Assembly (NCBI RefSeq): GCF_900110945.1
Contig: NZ_FOFL01000001.1
Location: 1-64,000, forward strand
DNA: 64,000 nt
DNA from: Devosia sp. YR412
GTDB lineage: Bacteria > Pseudomonadota > Alphaproteobacteria > Rhizobiales > Devosiaceae
Reading direction: 5' to 3'
Shown: piece after piece, positions 9,410 to 17,218 of the stretch
How the letters are laid out: each line of letters begins with the position of its first letter
Numbering within the stretch: the first letter of the stretch is position 1
Made by a program: the position numbers and the translations under genes
The notes under the pieces: model-generated
Database searches by the model: none
What the model saw: the letters and a program-made list of their open reading frames with translations, nothing else
What the model was told of the DNA's origin: nothing

Positions 9410-9976
9410 ATGTTCATCCAGACCGAAGCCACGCCCAATCCCGCGACCCTGAAGTTCCTGCCGGGTCGTGACGTGCTGCTCGGCGAGCCGCGCGATTTCC
9501 GTAGCCCCGAGGCTTCGGCCAATTCGCCGCTGGCGCTAGGCCTGTTCGCTATTTCCGGCGTCACCGGCGTCTTCCTCGGCTCCGATTTCATCTCGGTCAC
9601 CAAGGATGACACCAATTGGGCCCATATTAAGCCGGCCATTCTCGGCGTGATCATGGACCACTTCCTCTCCGGCAAGCCGGTCATCGTCGAAGGCGGCGTT
9701 GAAGTCGCCAATCTCGACGAGGTCGAAGAATTCTTCGAAGCCGAAGACGGCGAAACTGTCGAAGTGATCAAGGAACTGCTGGCCACCCGCGTGCGTCCGG
9801 CCGTGGCCATGGATGGCGGCGACATCATCTTCAAGGGTTTCAAGGAAGGCACCGTCTTCCTGCACATGCAGGGCGCCTGCTCCGGCTGCCCCTCGTCGAC
9901 CGCCACGCTGAAAAGCGGCATCGAGAACCTGCTCCGCCACTTCGTGCCCGGCGTCGAGCAGGTGCAACAGGTCTAG
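9410..9976 (+). CDS. nfu: NifU-like Fe-S cluster carrier (Nfu type)
   Basis: A 188-aa protein with the two-domain Nfu layout. The N-terminal Nfu_N domain starts FIQTEATPNPATLKFLPG. The C-terminal NifU domain carries the cluster-binding CSGCPSS motif near residue 163, preceded by RPAVAMDGGDI. Such proteins receive and deliver Fe-S clusters to client enzymes such as MiaB, encoded nearby at 12.9 kb. The lack of a scaffold-type N-terminal NifU domain argues against a nitrogen-fixation role. The gene has its own promoter with an iron-control-like operator and a terminator right after it, so it is probably monocistronic and iron regulated. Confidence 0.93.
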   Translation: MFIQTEATPNPATLKFLPGRDVLLGEPRDFRSPEASANSPLALGLFAISGVTGVFLGSDFISVTKDDTNWAHIKPAILGVIMDHFLSGKPVIVEGGVEVANLDEVEEFFEAEDGETVEVIKELLATRVRPAVAMDGGDIIFKGFKEGTVFLHMQGACSGCPSSTATLKSGIENLLRHFVPGVEQVQQV

Positions 9977-10004
9977 AACGACCTCAAAAGTTAAGCAGCA
10001 AGCC

Positions 10005-10042
10005 AAGGGCTCAGCGGGAAACCACTGGGCCCTTAGTTTTTT
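10005..10042 (+). terminator. Intrinsic terminator after nfu
   Basis: The 10-bp stem AAGGGCTCAG (10005-10014) pairs with CTGGGCCCTT (10025-10034) with one G-T pair, and a T-rich tail follows to 10042. It lies 29 nt after the nfu stop. Confidence 0.8.
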
Positions 10043-10085
10043 CAGCAGGTTTTATTGTTGGGTTGGGGGTGGACGCGCCAGCCCA

Positions 10086-10111
10086 ACAAAAGCCCGGGGT
10101 CATCCCGGGCT
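10086..10111 (-). terminator. Intrinsic terminator after corC-like gene
   Basis: On the minus strand the perfect 8-bp stem AGCCCGGG / CCCGGGCT (plus 10091-10098 and 10104-10111, 5-nt loop) is followed by TTTTGTT. It lies just after the corC stop and would end the miaB-phoH-ybeY-corC transcript. Confidence 0.7.
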
Positions 10112-10116
10112 CTCCA

Positions 10117-11172
10117 TCATTCCGCTGCAGCCTTTTCGGCTTCACTGCGCTGGTCGGTGATCGCCAAGGGCTCACCCACCTGCTCGCGTTTCCGCCTGAT
10201 CCTCAACCGCTTGATCCGTCGACTATCAGCCGCCAAAATCTCGAACTCGAAGCCATCCAGCTTGTCGACCCGTTCGCCGCGCTTGGGCACATGGCCGGCC
10301 AGATCGAACACCAGCCCGCCGATCGTATCGACATCCTCGGCATAGTCGCCGGGATCGAATTCCGGCCCGATCAGCCGCTGCACATCGGTCAGTTCGGCAC
10401 GGGCATCGGCGATATAGGTATCGACGCCGACCTTGCGGATCAGCGCCGCCGCCAGCTCGTCATGCTCGTCCTCGATCTCGCCGACCACCGCTTCCAGCAG
10501 GTCCTCGATGGTCACGAGACCATCGGTGCCGCCATATTCGTCAATCACGATGGCCATATGCACGCGGGACGCGCGCATCGACTGCAGCAGGTCACCCACC
10601 GGCATGAAGGTCGGCACGAACATCGCGTCGCGCGTGATGTCGAGCCGGATGATCTTCTGCTTGAGCACCGTCGATACCAGCTTGACCGGCACGTCCTTGG
10701 CCGGATCGGTCACCGGCTCGGTAATCTTGGAGAGCGCATCCTTGACGTGGATGAAGCCCAGGATGTTGTCGAGATTGTCGTCATAGACCGGCAGGCGCGA
10801 ATGGCGCACTTCGCGGAATTTGGCGATCAGCGTGCCCAGGTTCACATCGGCTTCGATGGCCTGGATGTCGCTGCGCTCGACCATGACGTCGCCGACCGAG
10901 ACATTGGAAAGCTTGAGCACATTCTGCAGGATCGTGCGTTCGCTCTCGGAGAAGTCCGCCACTTCGGCGCTGCCCTGCTCGTCGAGCGCGACCTGCAGGT
11001 CGTCGCGCAAAGACACCGTGCCGCGGGCCAGCATGGCCTTGATCCGGTGCCAGATGCTTGGCCCCCGTGCGGTGACGGAGGCGGTGCTAGAAGGAGGCTC
11101 GGGATTGGTGGGGGCCAGAGGGCCCGTACTGTCGCTGTCGTTCATGTGATGCGCCGCCCGGAGGAGCGGCAT
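10117..11172 (-). CDS. corC: CorC/HlyC-type CBS-domain protein (ybeX-like)
   Basis: A 351-aa protein without the membrane DUF21 domain, hence of the soluble CorC (YbeX) class. The order is a variable N-terminus, then ILQNVLKLSNVSVGDVMVERSDI at about 85-107, a pair of CBS domains (VRHSRLPVYDDNLDNILGF and RASRVHMAIVIDEYGGTDGLVTIEDL), and the C-terminal CorC_HlyC transporter-associated domain (about 265-340). It is linked with magnesium/cobalt efflux and with ribosome maturation through its fixed position beside ybeY. It starts 46 nt after ybeY. GAGG lies 6 nt before the ATG at 11172, so that start is preferred over the Met at 11145. Confidence 0.9.
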   Translation of the reverse strand: MPLLRAAHHMNDSDSTGPLAPTNPEPPSSTASVTARGPSIWHRIKAMLARGTVSLRDDLQVALDEQGSAEVADFSESERTILQNVLKLSNVSVGDVMVERSDIQAIEADVNLGTLIAKFREVRHSRLPVYDDNLDNILGFIHVKDALSKITEPVTDPAKDVPVKLVSTVLKQKIIRLDITRDAMFVPTFMPVGDLLQSMRASRVHMAIVIDEYGGTDGLVTIEDLLEAVVGEIEDEHDELAAALIRKVGVDTYIADARAELTDVQRLIGPEFDPGDYAEDVDTIGGLVFDLAGHVPKRGERVDKLDGFEFEILAADSRRIKRLRIRRKREQVGEPLAITDQRSEAEKAAAE

Positions 11173-11218
11173 TCTATCCTCGGTTGAGAAAACTCGGGGC
11201 TAATATAGGGGCCGAAGG

Positions 11219-11692
11219 CTAATCGGCATAGGGGTCGTCTATCCCCAATGTGGCCAATATCGCTGTCTCGAGGCTTTCCATCTCTTCGGCCTCCTCGTCA
11301 TCGAGGTGGTCATAGCCCAGGATATGCAGGAATCCATGCACCACCAGATGGGTGAAATGGGCCTCGAAACTCACGCCCTGCTCGTCGGCTTCGCGGATCA
11401 GCGTCTCGCGGGCGAGCGTGATATCGCCCAAAATCCCGACCACCGGATCGAAGGGCTCGATCTGCGGAAAGCTCAGCACATTGGTCGAGCTATCCTTGCC
11501 GCGCCATTCCTTGTTGAGGGCGTGCTGCTCCTCGTCGTTGGTGAGGAGGATGGACAGCTCCGCAGCGCCCTTGACCTTGGCCTTGCTCTGCTTGAGCGCT
11601 TCCAGCACGGCGCGCTCGGCCAGAGGATCGAGATCCTCCGGCCAGGCGTCGTCATTGCGATTGATATCGATATGCAGCGGCGACGAACTCAG
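11219..11692 (-). CDS. ybeY: Endoribonuclease/rRNA maturation factor YbeY, probable CTG start
   Basis: YbeY is a zinc-dependent endoribonuclease of 16S rRNA 3'-end maturation and 70S quality control. The metal motif HGFLHILGYDH is clear near the C-terminus. The first ATG/GTG/TTG start in frame (GTG, 11608) would give only 129 aa and lose the conserved N-terminal strand. The frame stays open upstream and reads PLHIDINRNDDAWPEDLDP, just how family members begin. A CTG at 11692 overlaps the phoH stop (CTGA) and has AAGGGG 7 nt upstream. Starting there gives 157 aa, the normal length. The enzyme call is firm; the start codon is inference. Confidence 0.88.
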   Translation of the reverse strand: MSSSPLHIDINRNDDAWPEDLDPLAERAVLEALKQSKAKVKGAAELSILLTNDEEQHALNKEWRGKDSSTNVLSFPQIEPFDPVVGILGDITLARETLIREADEQGVSFEAHFTHLVVHGFLHILGYDHLDDEEAEEMESLETAILATLGIDDPYAD

Positions 11693-12732
11693 CGGACGAC
11701 CCCTTCGGTGGCTTTTTCCGCCAGCTTCTTGGCCGTATCGGCTTCATAGGCCCGCACGATGCGGCCAACCAGGGCATGGCGCACTACGTCCTTGTCGTTG
11801 AAGCGCGAAATATGCACGCCTTCCACCCCGTCGAGCAGGCCGATGGCTTCCACCAGCCCGGATTTCTCGCCGCGCGGCAGGTCGACCTGGGTCGGATCGC
11901 CGGTGACGATCATCTTGGAATTTTCGCCAAGACGGGTCAGGAACATCTTCATCTGCATAGAGGTCGTGTTCTGCGCCTCGTCGAGGATCACAACGGCATT
12001 GGCCAAAGTGCGGCCACGCATGAAGGCCAGCGGCGCCACTTCGATGATGCCCGAAGTAATGCAGCGTTCGACGTTTTCCGGCTTCATCATGTCGTAAAGC
12101 GCGTCATAGAGCGGGCGCAGGTAGGGATCGACCTTTTCCTTCATGTCGCCGGGCAGAAAGCCCAGACGCTCGCCGGCTTCCACAGCCGGGCGCGACAGGA
12201 TGATGCGGTTGATATCGCCGCGTTCCAGCAGCGAGGCGGCATGCGCCACCGCCAGATAGGTCTTGCCGGTACCGGCCGGACCCACGCCAAACACCAGCTC
12301 ACTCCGCTCCATCGAACGCATGTAGGCGTCCTGGGCGGGGGTGCGGGCGACAATGGTGGATTTGCGCGTGGCGATCTGAGCCATGCGTACCTTGCCCTTG
12401 CGCTCCAGCGTCGGCAGGGTCAGCTGGCTATCCTCGGTCTCGATCATCCGGATGACGCCGTCGACATCGGAAATGTCCACCGTGCGGCCTTCCTCGAGCG
12501 AGCCATAGAGCGATTCCAGCACGCGCCGGGCCTGATCGACCGACGACGCTGCGCCCTTGAGCAGGACATGATTGCCACGGGGGGTAGCCGAAACCTTCAG
12601 CCGCTGTTCGATCAGCGCCAGGTTCTGGTCAAAATCGCCATAGAGCTGGGCAGCCAGGCGATTGTCTTCAAAAGCGAGTTCGAGTTGCGATGCGAGTGCG
12701 TTGTCTGCGGTCGGTGACAAGTGCCTGCTCAA
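11689..12732 (-). CDS. phoH: PhoH-like ATPase
   Basis: A 347-aa PhoH/YbeZ-family protein, a P-loop ATPase thought to act in RNA metabolism together with YbeY. Walker A is GVGPAGTGKTYLAVA and Walker B is NAVVILDEAQNTT. The N-terminal KH-like segment contains LKVSATPRGNHVLLKG. The open frame runs far upstream to 13143, but that part is antisense to nothing recognisable, does not resemble the family and overlaps the end of miaB. The start is put at TTG 12732 (LSRHLSPTADNAL), with GGGAG 10 nt upstream. It overlaps ybeY by 4 nt if ybeY starts at CTG 11692. Confidence 0.92.
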   Translation of the reverse strand: MSRHLSPTADNALASQLELAFEDNRLAAQLYGDFDQNLALIEQRLKVSATPRGNHVLLKGAASSVDQARRVLESLYGSLEEGRTVDISDVDGVIRMIETEDSQLTLPTLERKGKVRMAQIATRKSTIVARTPAQDAYMRSMERSELVFGVGPAGTGKTYLAVAHAASLLERGDINRIILSRPAVEAGERLGFLPGDMKEKVDPYLRPLYDALYDMMKPENVERCITSGIIEVAPLAFMRGRTLANAVVILDEAQNTTSMQMKMFLTRLGENSKMIVTGDPTQVDLPRGEKSGLVEAIGLLDGVEGVHISRFNDKDVVRHALVGRIVRAYEADTAKKLAEKATEGVVR

Positions 12733-12820
12733 ACTGGTGTGGCTCCCGAAAGGGACGGACGCGGGCTTGCGCCTGTCGCTGACAACGACGCTAGGACGAT
12801 TTGCGTTCGCTGTCTGTAGC

Positions 12821-12849
12821 AATATTGTGACGGCTGTGGATTGCGACAA
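12821..12849 (-). promoter_or_regulatory. Candidate promoter for phoH-ybeY-corC
   Basis: In the 161-nt gap between miaB and phoH the minus strand shows -35 TTGTCG (plus 12844-12849), a 17-nt spacer and -10 AATATT (plus 12821-12826). The predicted 5' UTR to TTG 12732 is about 80 nt. The -10 is weak, so this is tentative. Confidence 0.4.
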
Positions 12850-12893
12850 GGGGCGGAGGATCGGCCCGCTAGCAGCTATTTCGCCAACTTGAC

Positions 12894-14288
12894 CTAAGCT
12901 GCCACGGCCATCTTCAACCGCCCGACCAGCGAATTTGTGCTGGTCCCGATAATCTCGACCTGATGGATGCTGCCGATCAAATCCGTGCTCCCCTCGAGAT
13001 GCACCGCTTGCAAATACGGCGAGCGCCCGCCCACCTGCCCGGCCATGCGGCCCGGCCGCTCGATCAGCACCGGCAGCACCTTGCCGACGCAGCTGGCGTG
13101 GAAATCCGTGGTCTGCTGGTTGACCAGCTCCTGCAGCCGCCACAGCCGTTCGGTCTTGACCGCCTCGTCGACCTGGTCGCCGAGATTGGCGCCCGGCGTG
13201 CCCGGCCGCGTCGAATATTTGAACGAATAGGCCGAGGCATAGCCGACATCGCGGATGATCGTGAGCGTGTCCTCGAAGTCCTGGTCGGTCTCGCCCGGAA
13301 AGCCGACGATGAAATCGCCCGATAGCGCCATGTCCGGCCGCGCCGTCTTGATGCGCTCGATCACACGCATGTATTCGGCCGCCGTATGGCGCCGGTTCAT
13401 CGCCTTGAGGATCGTGTCGGACCCCGACTGCACCGGCAGGTGCAGATAGGGCATCAAAATATCGAGGTCGCGATGTGCTGCCATCAGCGCATCATCCATG
13501 TCGCGCGGATGGCTGGTCGTATAGCGCAGCCGTTCGAGGCCGGCGATTTCCGCCAGTCGATAAGCCAGCTCGCCCAGGCCGACGACGCGGCCCTTGTCGT
13601 CGCCATGGTAAGCGTTGACGTTCTGACCCAGCAGGGTGATTTCCTTGACGCCGGCTTCCACCAACCCGCGTGCTTCGGCGATCACTTGGTTCACCGGTCG
13701 TGAAACCTCGGCGCCGCGCGTATAGGGCACCACGCAGAACGAGCAGAACTTGTCGCAGCCTTCCTGCACGGTCAAAAATGCCGTCAGTCCGCGCTTGATG
13801 GTGACTTCCTTGCGCGCCGCTGGCAGGTGCTCGAACTTGTCTTCCTCCGGAAAATCCGTGTCGACGATCGGCTTGCGCAGCGCCTGATGCATATGCCGCT
13901 GGCTTTCGGTGCGCGCCAGCATTTCGGGCAGTTTGTGATAGGCCTGCGGCCCGAACACCATGTCGACCACAGGCGCGCGCCGGGCGATTTCCTCGCCCTC
14001 GGCCTGCGCCACGCAGCCGGCCACGCCGATCATCATGTCGCCGCCCAGCGCCCGGCGCTCGTTCTGCAATTCCTTGAGCCGTCCCAGCTCGGAAAATACC
14101 TTTTCCGAGGCCTTTTCGCGGATATGGCAGGTGTTGAGCAGCACGAGGTCGGCCTGGGCCATGTCCAGCGTCGTCTCATAGCCGTGCGGCGCCAGCGCAT
14201 CCATCATGCGGTCGCTGTCATAGACGTTCATCTGACACCCATAGGTCTTGATAAACAGCTTCTTGGTATTGGCGAGGATCTCGGTCAT
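12894..14288 (-). CDS. miaB: tRNA-2-methylthio-N6-isopentenyladenosine37 synthase MiaB
   Basis: MiaB (464 aa) is a radical-SAM enzyme that methylthiolates i6A37 of tRNAs reading UNN codons. The N-terminal UPF0004 domain shows three cluster cysteines in [15 protein letters not shown] and GVAGCVAQ. The radical-SAM CxxxCxxC is [16 protein letters not shown] near residue 155. A TRAM domain forms the last 70 residues. The open frame extends to 14360, but [10 protein letters not shown] at 14288 begins right where family homology starts. As an Fe-S enzyme it is a plausible Nfu client. The 161-nt gap before phoH suggests a secondary promoter there. Confidence 0.96.
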   Translation of the reverse strand: MTEILANTKKLFIKTYGCQMNVYDSDRMMDALAPHGYETTLDMAQADLVLLNTCHIREKASEKVFSELGRLKELQNERRALGGDMMIGVAGCVAQAEGEEIARRAPVVDMVFGPQAYHKLPEMLARTESQRHMHQALRKPIVDTDFPEEDKFEHLPAARKEVTIKRGLTAFLTVQEGCDKFCSFCVVPYTRGAEVSRPVNQVIAEARGLVEAGVKEITLLGQNVNAYHGDDKGRVVGLGELAYRLAEIAGLERLRYTTSHPRDMDDALMAAHRDLDILMPYLHLPVQSGSDTILKAMNRRHTAAEYMRVIERIKTARPDMALSGDFIVGFPGETDQDFEDTLTIIRDVGYASAYSFKYSTRPGTPGANLGDQVDEAVKTERLWRLQELVNQQTTDFHASCVGKVLPVLIERPGRMAGQVGGRSPYLQAVHLEGSTDLIGSIHQVEIIGTSTNSLVGRLKMAVAA

Positions 14289-14375
14289 GCGCAGTCCATA
14301 ACAGAGGTGCGTGCAAGACTCAAAGCAACCTCCAAGGCCTCTCGACGGTTTGACTCCCACAGCAGGGAGGTCACC

Positions 14376-14567
14376 ATGACCGAGACCAAGAAAACCGATG
14401 ACGCCGCAGGCATGCAGGACGGCAAGAAGCCCGGCCCCAAGACATCACCAGTGCAAATCCGCGATGCCGGTGAAGAGGCGCAGGCCGACAAGCCCGAGGA
14501 TTGGGACGAGGTCGACGAGGCCGTGGACGAGAGCTTTCCCGCCAGCGATTCCACCGCCAAGTACTGA
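14376..14567 (+). CDS. Small acidic protein with C-terminal DESFPASD motif
   Basis: A 63-aa, strongly charged and probably disordered protein without Cys, membrane segment or signal peptide. It has an excellent ribosome binding site (AGGGAGG at 14364-14370, 5 nt before the ATG). The N-terminus is rich in K, D, G and P, and the C-terminus reads [20 protein letters not shown]. The DESFPASD sequence recurs at the ends of small uncharacterised proteobacterial proteins (general recollection, not searched). Function unknown. It is divergent from miaB, and the 87-nt gap must hold both promoters. Confidence 0.7.
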   Translation: MTETKKTDDAAGMQDGKKPGPKTSPVQIRDAGEEAQADKPEDWDEVDEAVDESFPASDSTAKY

Positions 14568-14595
14568 TACCAACTCGTCATATTGCCTTTGAAAC

Positions 14596-14635
14596 GCCTT
14601 TGCGATTGCCCGCAAAGGCGCAAAACCTCTATGAT
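14596..14635 (+). promoter_or_regulatory. Hairpin and candidate promoter before the HWE kinase
   Basis: A perfect 9-bp stem GCCTTTGCG / CGCAAAGGC (14596-14604, 14611-14619) has no T-run and so is a poor terminator. It overlaps a possible -35 TTGCCC (14606-14611). An 18-nt spacer leads to -10 TATGAT (14630-14635). A repressor-type operator or an attenuating hairpin are both possible. Confidence 0.4.
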
Positions 14636-14710
14636 TGCGGCCGATAGGTCGGAAATGCGCGCGAATCGCCCGGGAAAGGCGTGGTTTTCGCCATCGGGTT
14701 GCGGGCGGGC

Positions 14711-16411
14711 ATGGCAGTTTTGGAAAGCGGCAAGACCCAGACCAGACCGGGCCGTCGCTCGATCATCTATTATCTAGTCGCGCTGGTTCTCGTCAGCGTA
14801 GTCCCGAGCTTCATCTTTGCCGGCGTGCTGATCCAGCGCTATCAGGCGGCGCAGGAAGACACGGTCGAAACCCTTATTGTTGCGACATCACGCTCCATCG
14901 TGCAGGCGATGGAACGCGAGATCGCTGCCAATATCACGACGCTCCGCGTGCTGGCGGCATCGCCCTCCCTGCGCGAAGGCGATTTCGAGGGCTTCTACGA
15001 TCGCACCAAGCTGGCGCTGGATGAGACCTACGCCCATTCCTTCATCGTCAATCCCGACTATTCGACCTTCGCCAGCACGCGCGTGCCCTATGACAGCCCG
15101 GATAGCCGGGCCAGCGATGCGGATGCGGCGCAGAAGGCTTTCGACACCAATTCGGTGGTGGTGACCAATCTGGTTTTCGGCAATGTCTCCAAGCGCTGGG
15201 TCTATAACATCCTGCTGCCCGTCGATCTCGGCCCCTATGGCAAAAAGCTGATTGCTCTCAACCAGCAGGCCGACAATTTCGCTTCGGCGCTGTCGTCCAA
15301 CAGTCTGCCGGCAGGATGGAATTCCGCTCTGCTCGACAATGACGGGCGCATTCTCGCCGCTAGCGCCGGGGTCGGCAATGTCGGTGAATTCCTCACCCAG
15401 TTCGATCCCTTGGCACAGCGCTTCTCAACCGGCTGGCAGCATATCGAAACCAATAGCGGCACGGCGCTTGGCGTTATCCAGCGCTCGGCCACCACCGGCT
15501 GGCGCCTCGTCGCTTGGGCGCCGATCTGGACCATCACCCAGCCGCTGATCACCGCGATGATGCTGCTGGTCCTCGGCGGCATCATCGTGCTCGGGCTGAT
15601 TGTTGGCGCCATGTTCTGGGTCAGCCGCCGCATCGGCCGCTCGGTGCGCGGATTGGCCCGCGACGCGCGGCGCCTCGGCGCTGGCGAGCCGGTCCTGGCC
15701 ACCTCCTACCCGGTGTCCGAGATTGCCGAAGTCTCCGAAGCCCTGGCCCAGGCCTCGCTCGATCGCCAGACCGCGGAAAGCGACGTGCGCTTTTTGATGC
15801 GCGAGGTGGCGCATCGCAGCAAAAACCAGATGACGGTCATCGCCGCCATGGCCAAGCAGACGGCCCGCGGCGCCGATGATGTGCAGGGCTATGTGCAGGC
15901 CTTCGAGCGCCGCATTCTCGGCCTTGCCCGCTCCACCGACCTGTTGCTGACCCACGGCCGCGCCGGCGTGTTGCTGGGTGAGCTGGTCGAAAGCCAGATC
16001 GCCACCTTCAGCCCCGACGATGCCAACCGGGTCAAGGTGCAAGGCCCGTCCATTCGCATCAATGCCCAGGCCGCCCAGATCATCGGCATGGCAGTGCATG
16101 AACTCTCGACCAATGCGGTCAAATACGGCGCCTTTGCCGGCGATCAGGGCAGCCTCTCGGTGCGCTGGCAGATCATCGACGAGACGCTGGATTTCGTCTG
16201 GCGTGAAACGGTCGCCCAGCGGCTCGAAACCGTCGAGCGCACCGGCTTTGGCACCACCGTGCTCAAATCCATGGTCGGCCGCTCGCTCGGCGCCGAAGTG
16301 CAACGCCTTTGCCACGAGGATGGCATCGAGTGGCGCTTCGCCATTCCGCTCCCCGCGGTCGACCCGGATCATGCCGCCGCAGCCCTGCCCGAAGAAGCGG
16401 CAGCCGAATAA
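14711..16411 (+). CDS. HWE-family sensor histidine kinase
   Basis: A 566-aa membrane kinase. A first transmembrane segment (about 20-42) and a second (about 275-303) flank a periplasmic Cache-like sensor of about 230 residues. A HAMP-like linker follows, then the phospho-acceptor helix EVAHRSKNQMTVIAAM with His near 368. The ATPase has the N-box HELSTNAVKYGAF and, downstream, the W-x-E signature (FVWRET) that defines the HWE class. No response regulator is adjacent, so it is an orphan whose partner lies elsewhere. In Hyphomicrobiales such kinases often feed the PhyR general stress pathway (inference). The frame opens at 14681; ATG 14711 is preferred. Confidence 0.88.
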   Translation: MAVLESGKTQTRPGRRSIIYYLVALVLVSVVPSFIFAGVLIQRYQAAQEDTVETLIVATSRSIVQAMEREIAANITTLRVLAASPSLREGDFEGFYDRTKLALDETYAHSFIVNPDYSTFASTRVPYDSPDSRASDADAAQKAFDTNSVVVTNLVFGNVSKRWVYNILLPVDLGPYGKKLIALNQQADNFASALSSNSLPAGWNSALLDNDGRILAASAGVGNVGEFLTQFDPLAQRFSTGWQHIETNSGTALGVIQRSATTGWRLVAWAPIWTITQPLITAMMLLVLGGIIVLGLIVGAMFWVSRRIGRSVRGLARDARRLGAGEPVLATSYPVSEIAEVSEALAQASLDRQTAESDVRFLMREVAHRSKNQMTVIAAMAKQTARGADDVQGYVQAFERRILGLARSTDLLLTHGRAGVLLGELVESQIATFSPDDANRVKVQGPSIRINAQAAQIIGMAVHELSTNAVKYGAFAGDQGSLSVRWQIIDETLDFVWRETVAQRLETVERTGFGTTVLKSMVGRSLGAEVQRLCHEDGIEWRFAIPLPAVDPDHAAAALPEEAAAE

Positions 16412-16542
16412 ATTCTTCCATTCTGCCGGTCTTTCCACTATAGACCCGGCTGTCTGGGCTCTTTGGGCCCAGGCATTCATGGCCCCTCCTGGACGACATC
16501 CCGGCTGGGGCGACCCAATCCTCTTTTGAAAGGATCTATCCG

Positions 16543-16812
16543 ATGTCGATCACTGCAGAACGCAAGACCGAACTGATCCAGGAATATGCAATTAAGGCAA
16601 ACGACACCGGCTCGCCGGAAGTCCAGGTTGCCATCCTGTCGGAACGCATTGCCAACCTGACCGAGCACTTCAAGGGCCACAGCAAGGATAACCATTCTCG
16701 CCGCGGTCTGCTCAAGCTGGTGTCCACCCGCCGCAGCCTGCTTGACTATGTCAAGAAGGTCGACGAGGCCCGCTACAAGACCCTGATCGAAAAGCTGGGT
16801 CTGCGCCGCTAA
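16543..16812 (+). CDS. rpsO: 30S ribosomal protein S15
   Basis: S15 (89 aa) is the usual bacterial length. It binds the central domain of 16S rRNA early in 30S assembly. Typical sequence includes the start [15 protein letters not shown], the [16 protein letters not shown] helix, the rRNA-binding [20 protein letters not shown] stretch, and the C-terminal KLGLRR. AAAGGA lies upstream of the ATG. In most relatives rpsO follows truB; here it follows a kinase gene. pnp is 406 nt downstream, as in the classic rpsO-pnp pair. Confidence 0.97.
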   Translation: MSITAERKTELIQEYAIKANDTGSPEVQVAILSERIANLTEHFKGHSKDNHSRRGLLKLVSTRRSLLDYVKKVDEARYKTLIEKLGLRR

Positions 16813-17218
16813 TCGCGCGCAAGAACTATTGCGGATGCGGGGCAATCCTCGCATCCGCCTTCGCTCGCTGAGGTGAGCGAAAAGAGGCTGTTGCGAATTT
16901 TAGAGTTCACAATCTGTCTCTAAGCGTAGACCGGCGACTGCCGGAGCATGGCAGGATTATTGGCCGCTCCTGAACCGCCTCACGCTCGCAAAATCATCTG
17001 CTTGGTTTTGATCCGTGGGGTGTCTGGAAAATCTTCCAGAGACAGAGCGGCTTATTGTCTTGCCCATGTTTCGTCTTCGCCAAAGCCGTAAACCGCGCCT
17101 GATTTTGAGCCCGCGTCACACATGGGGTGTGCCGCAGGGTGCGGGCGCACTGGACTGAGTTCGCGGGATTGCTACGCCCCCGCGTTACCGCTCAGCCGGC
17201 AGAATGGAAAGACGATAC
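16813..17218 (+). promoter_or_regulatory. Structured rpsO-pnp intergenic leader
   Basis: 406 nt without a convincing gene. It holds several inverted repeats: GCGGATGCG/CGCATCCGC (16831-16839, 16850-16858), TTCGCTC/GAGCGAA (16860-16866, 16875-16881), CCGGC/GCCGG (16931-16944), and TCTGGAA-AATC-TTCCAGA (17023-17040). A longer-range pair CTGTCTCT (16914-16921) and AGAGACAG (17038-17045) could close a domain of about 130 nt. None ends in a T-run. Long hairpin leaders upstream of pnp are RNase III/PNPase autoregulation targets in enterobacteria. A similar role here is inference. No clear promoter was recognised. Confidence 0.5.

Noticed and set aside
9410..9976. nifU of nitrogen fixation
   Set aside because: The protein is the two-domain Nfu carrier without the scaffold domain, and no nif genes are near.
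12733..13143. N-terminal extension of phoH
   Set aside because: Overlaps the end of miaB, has unlike composition and no family similarity; TTG 12732 gives the normal length.
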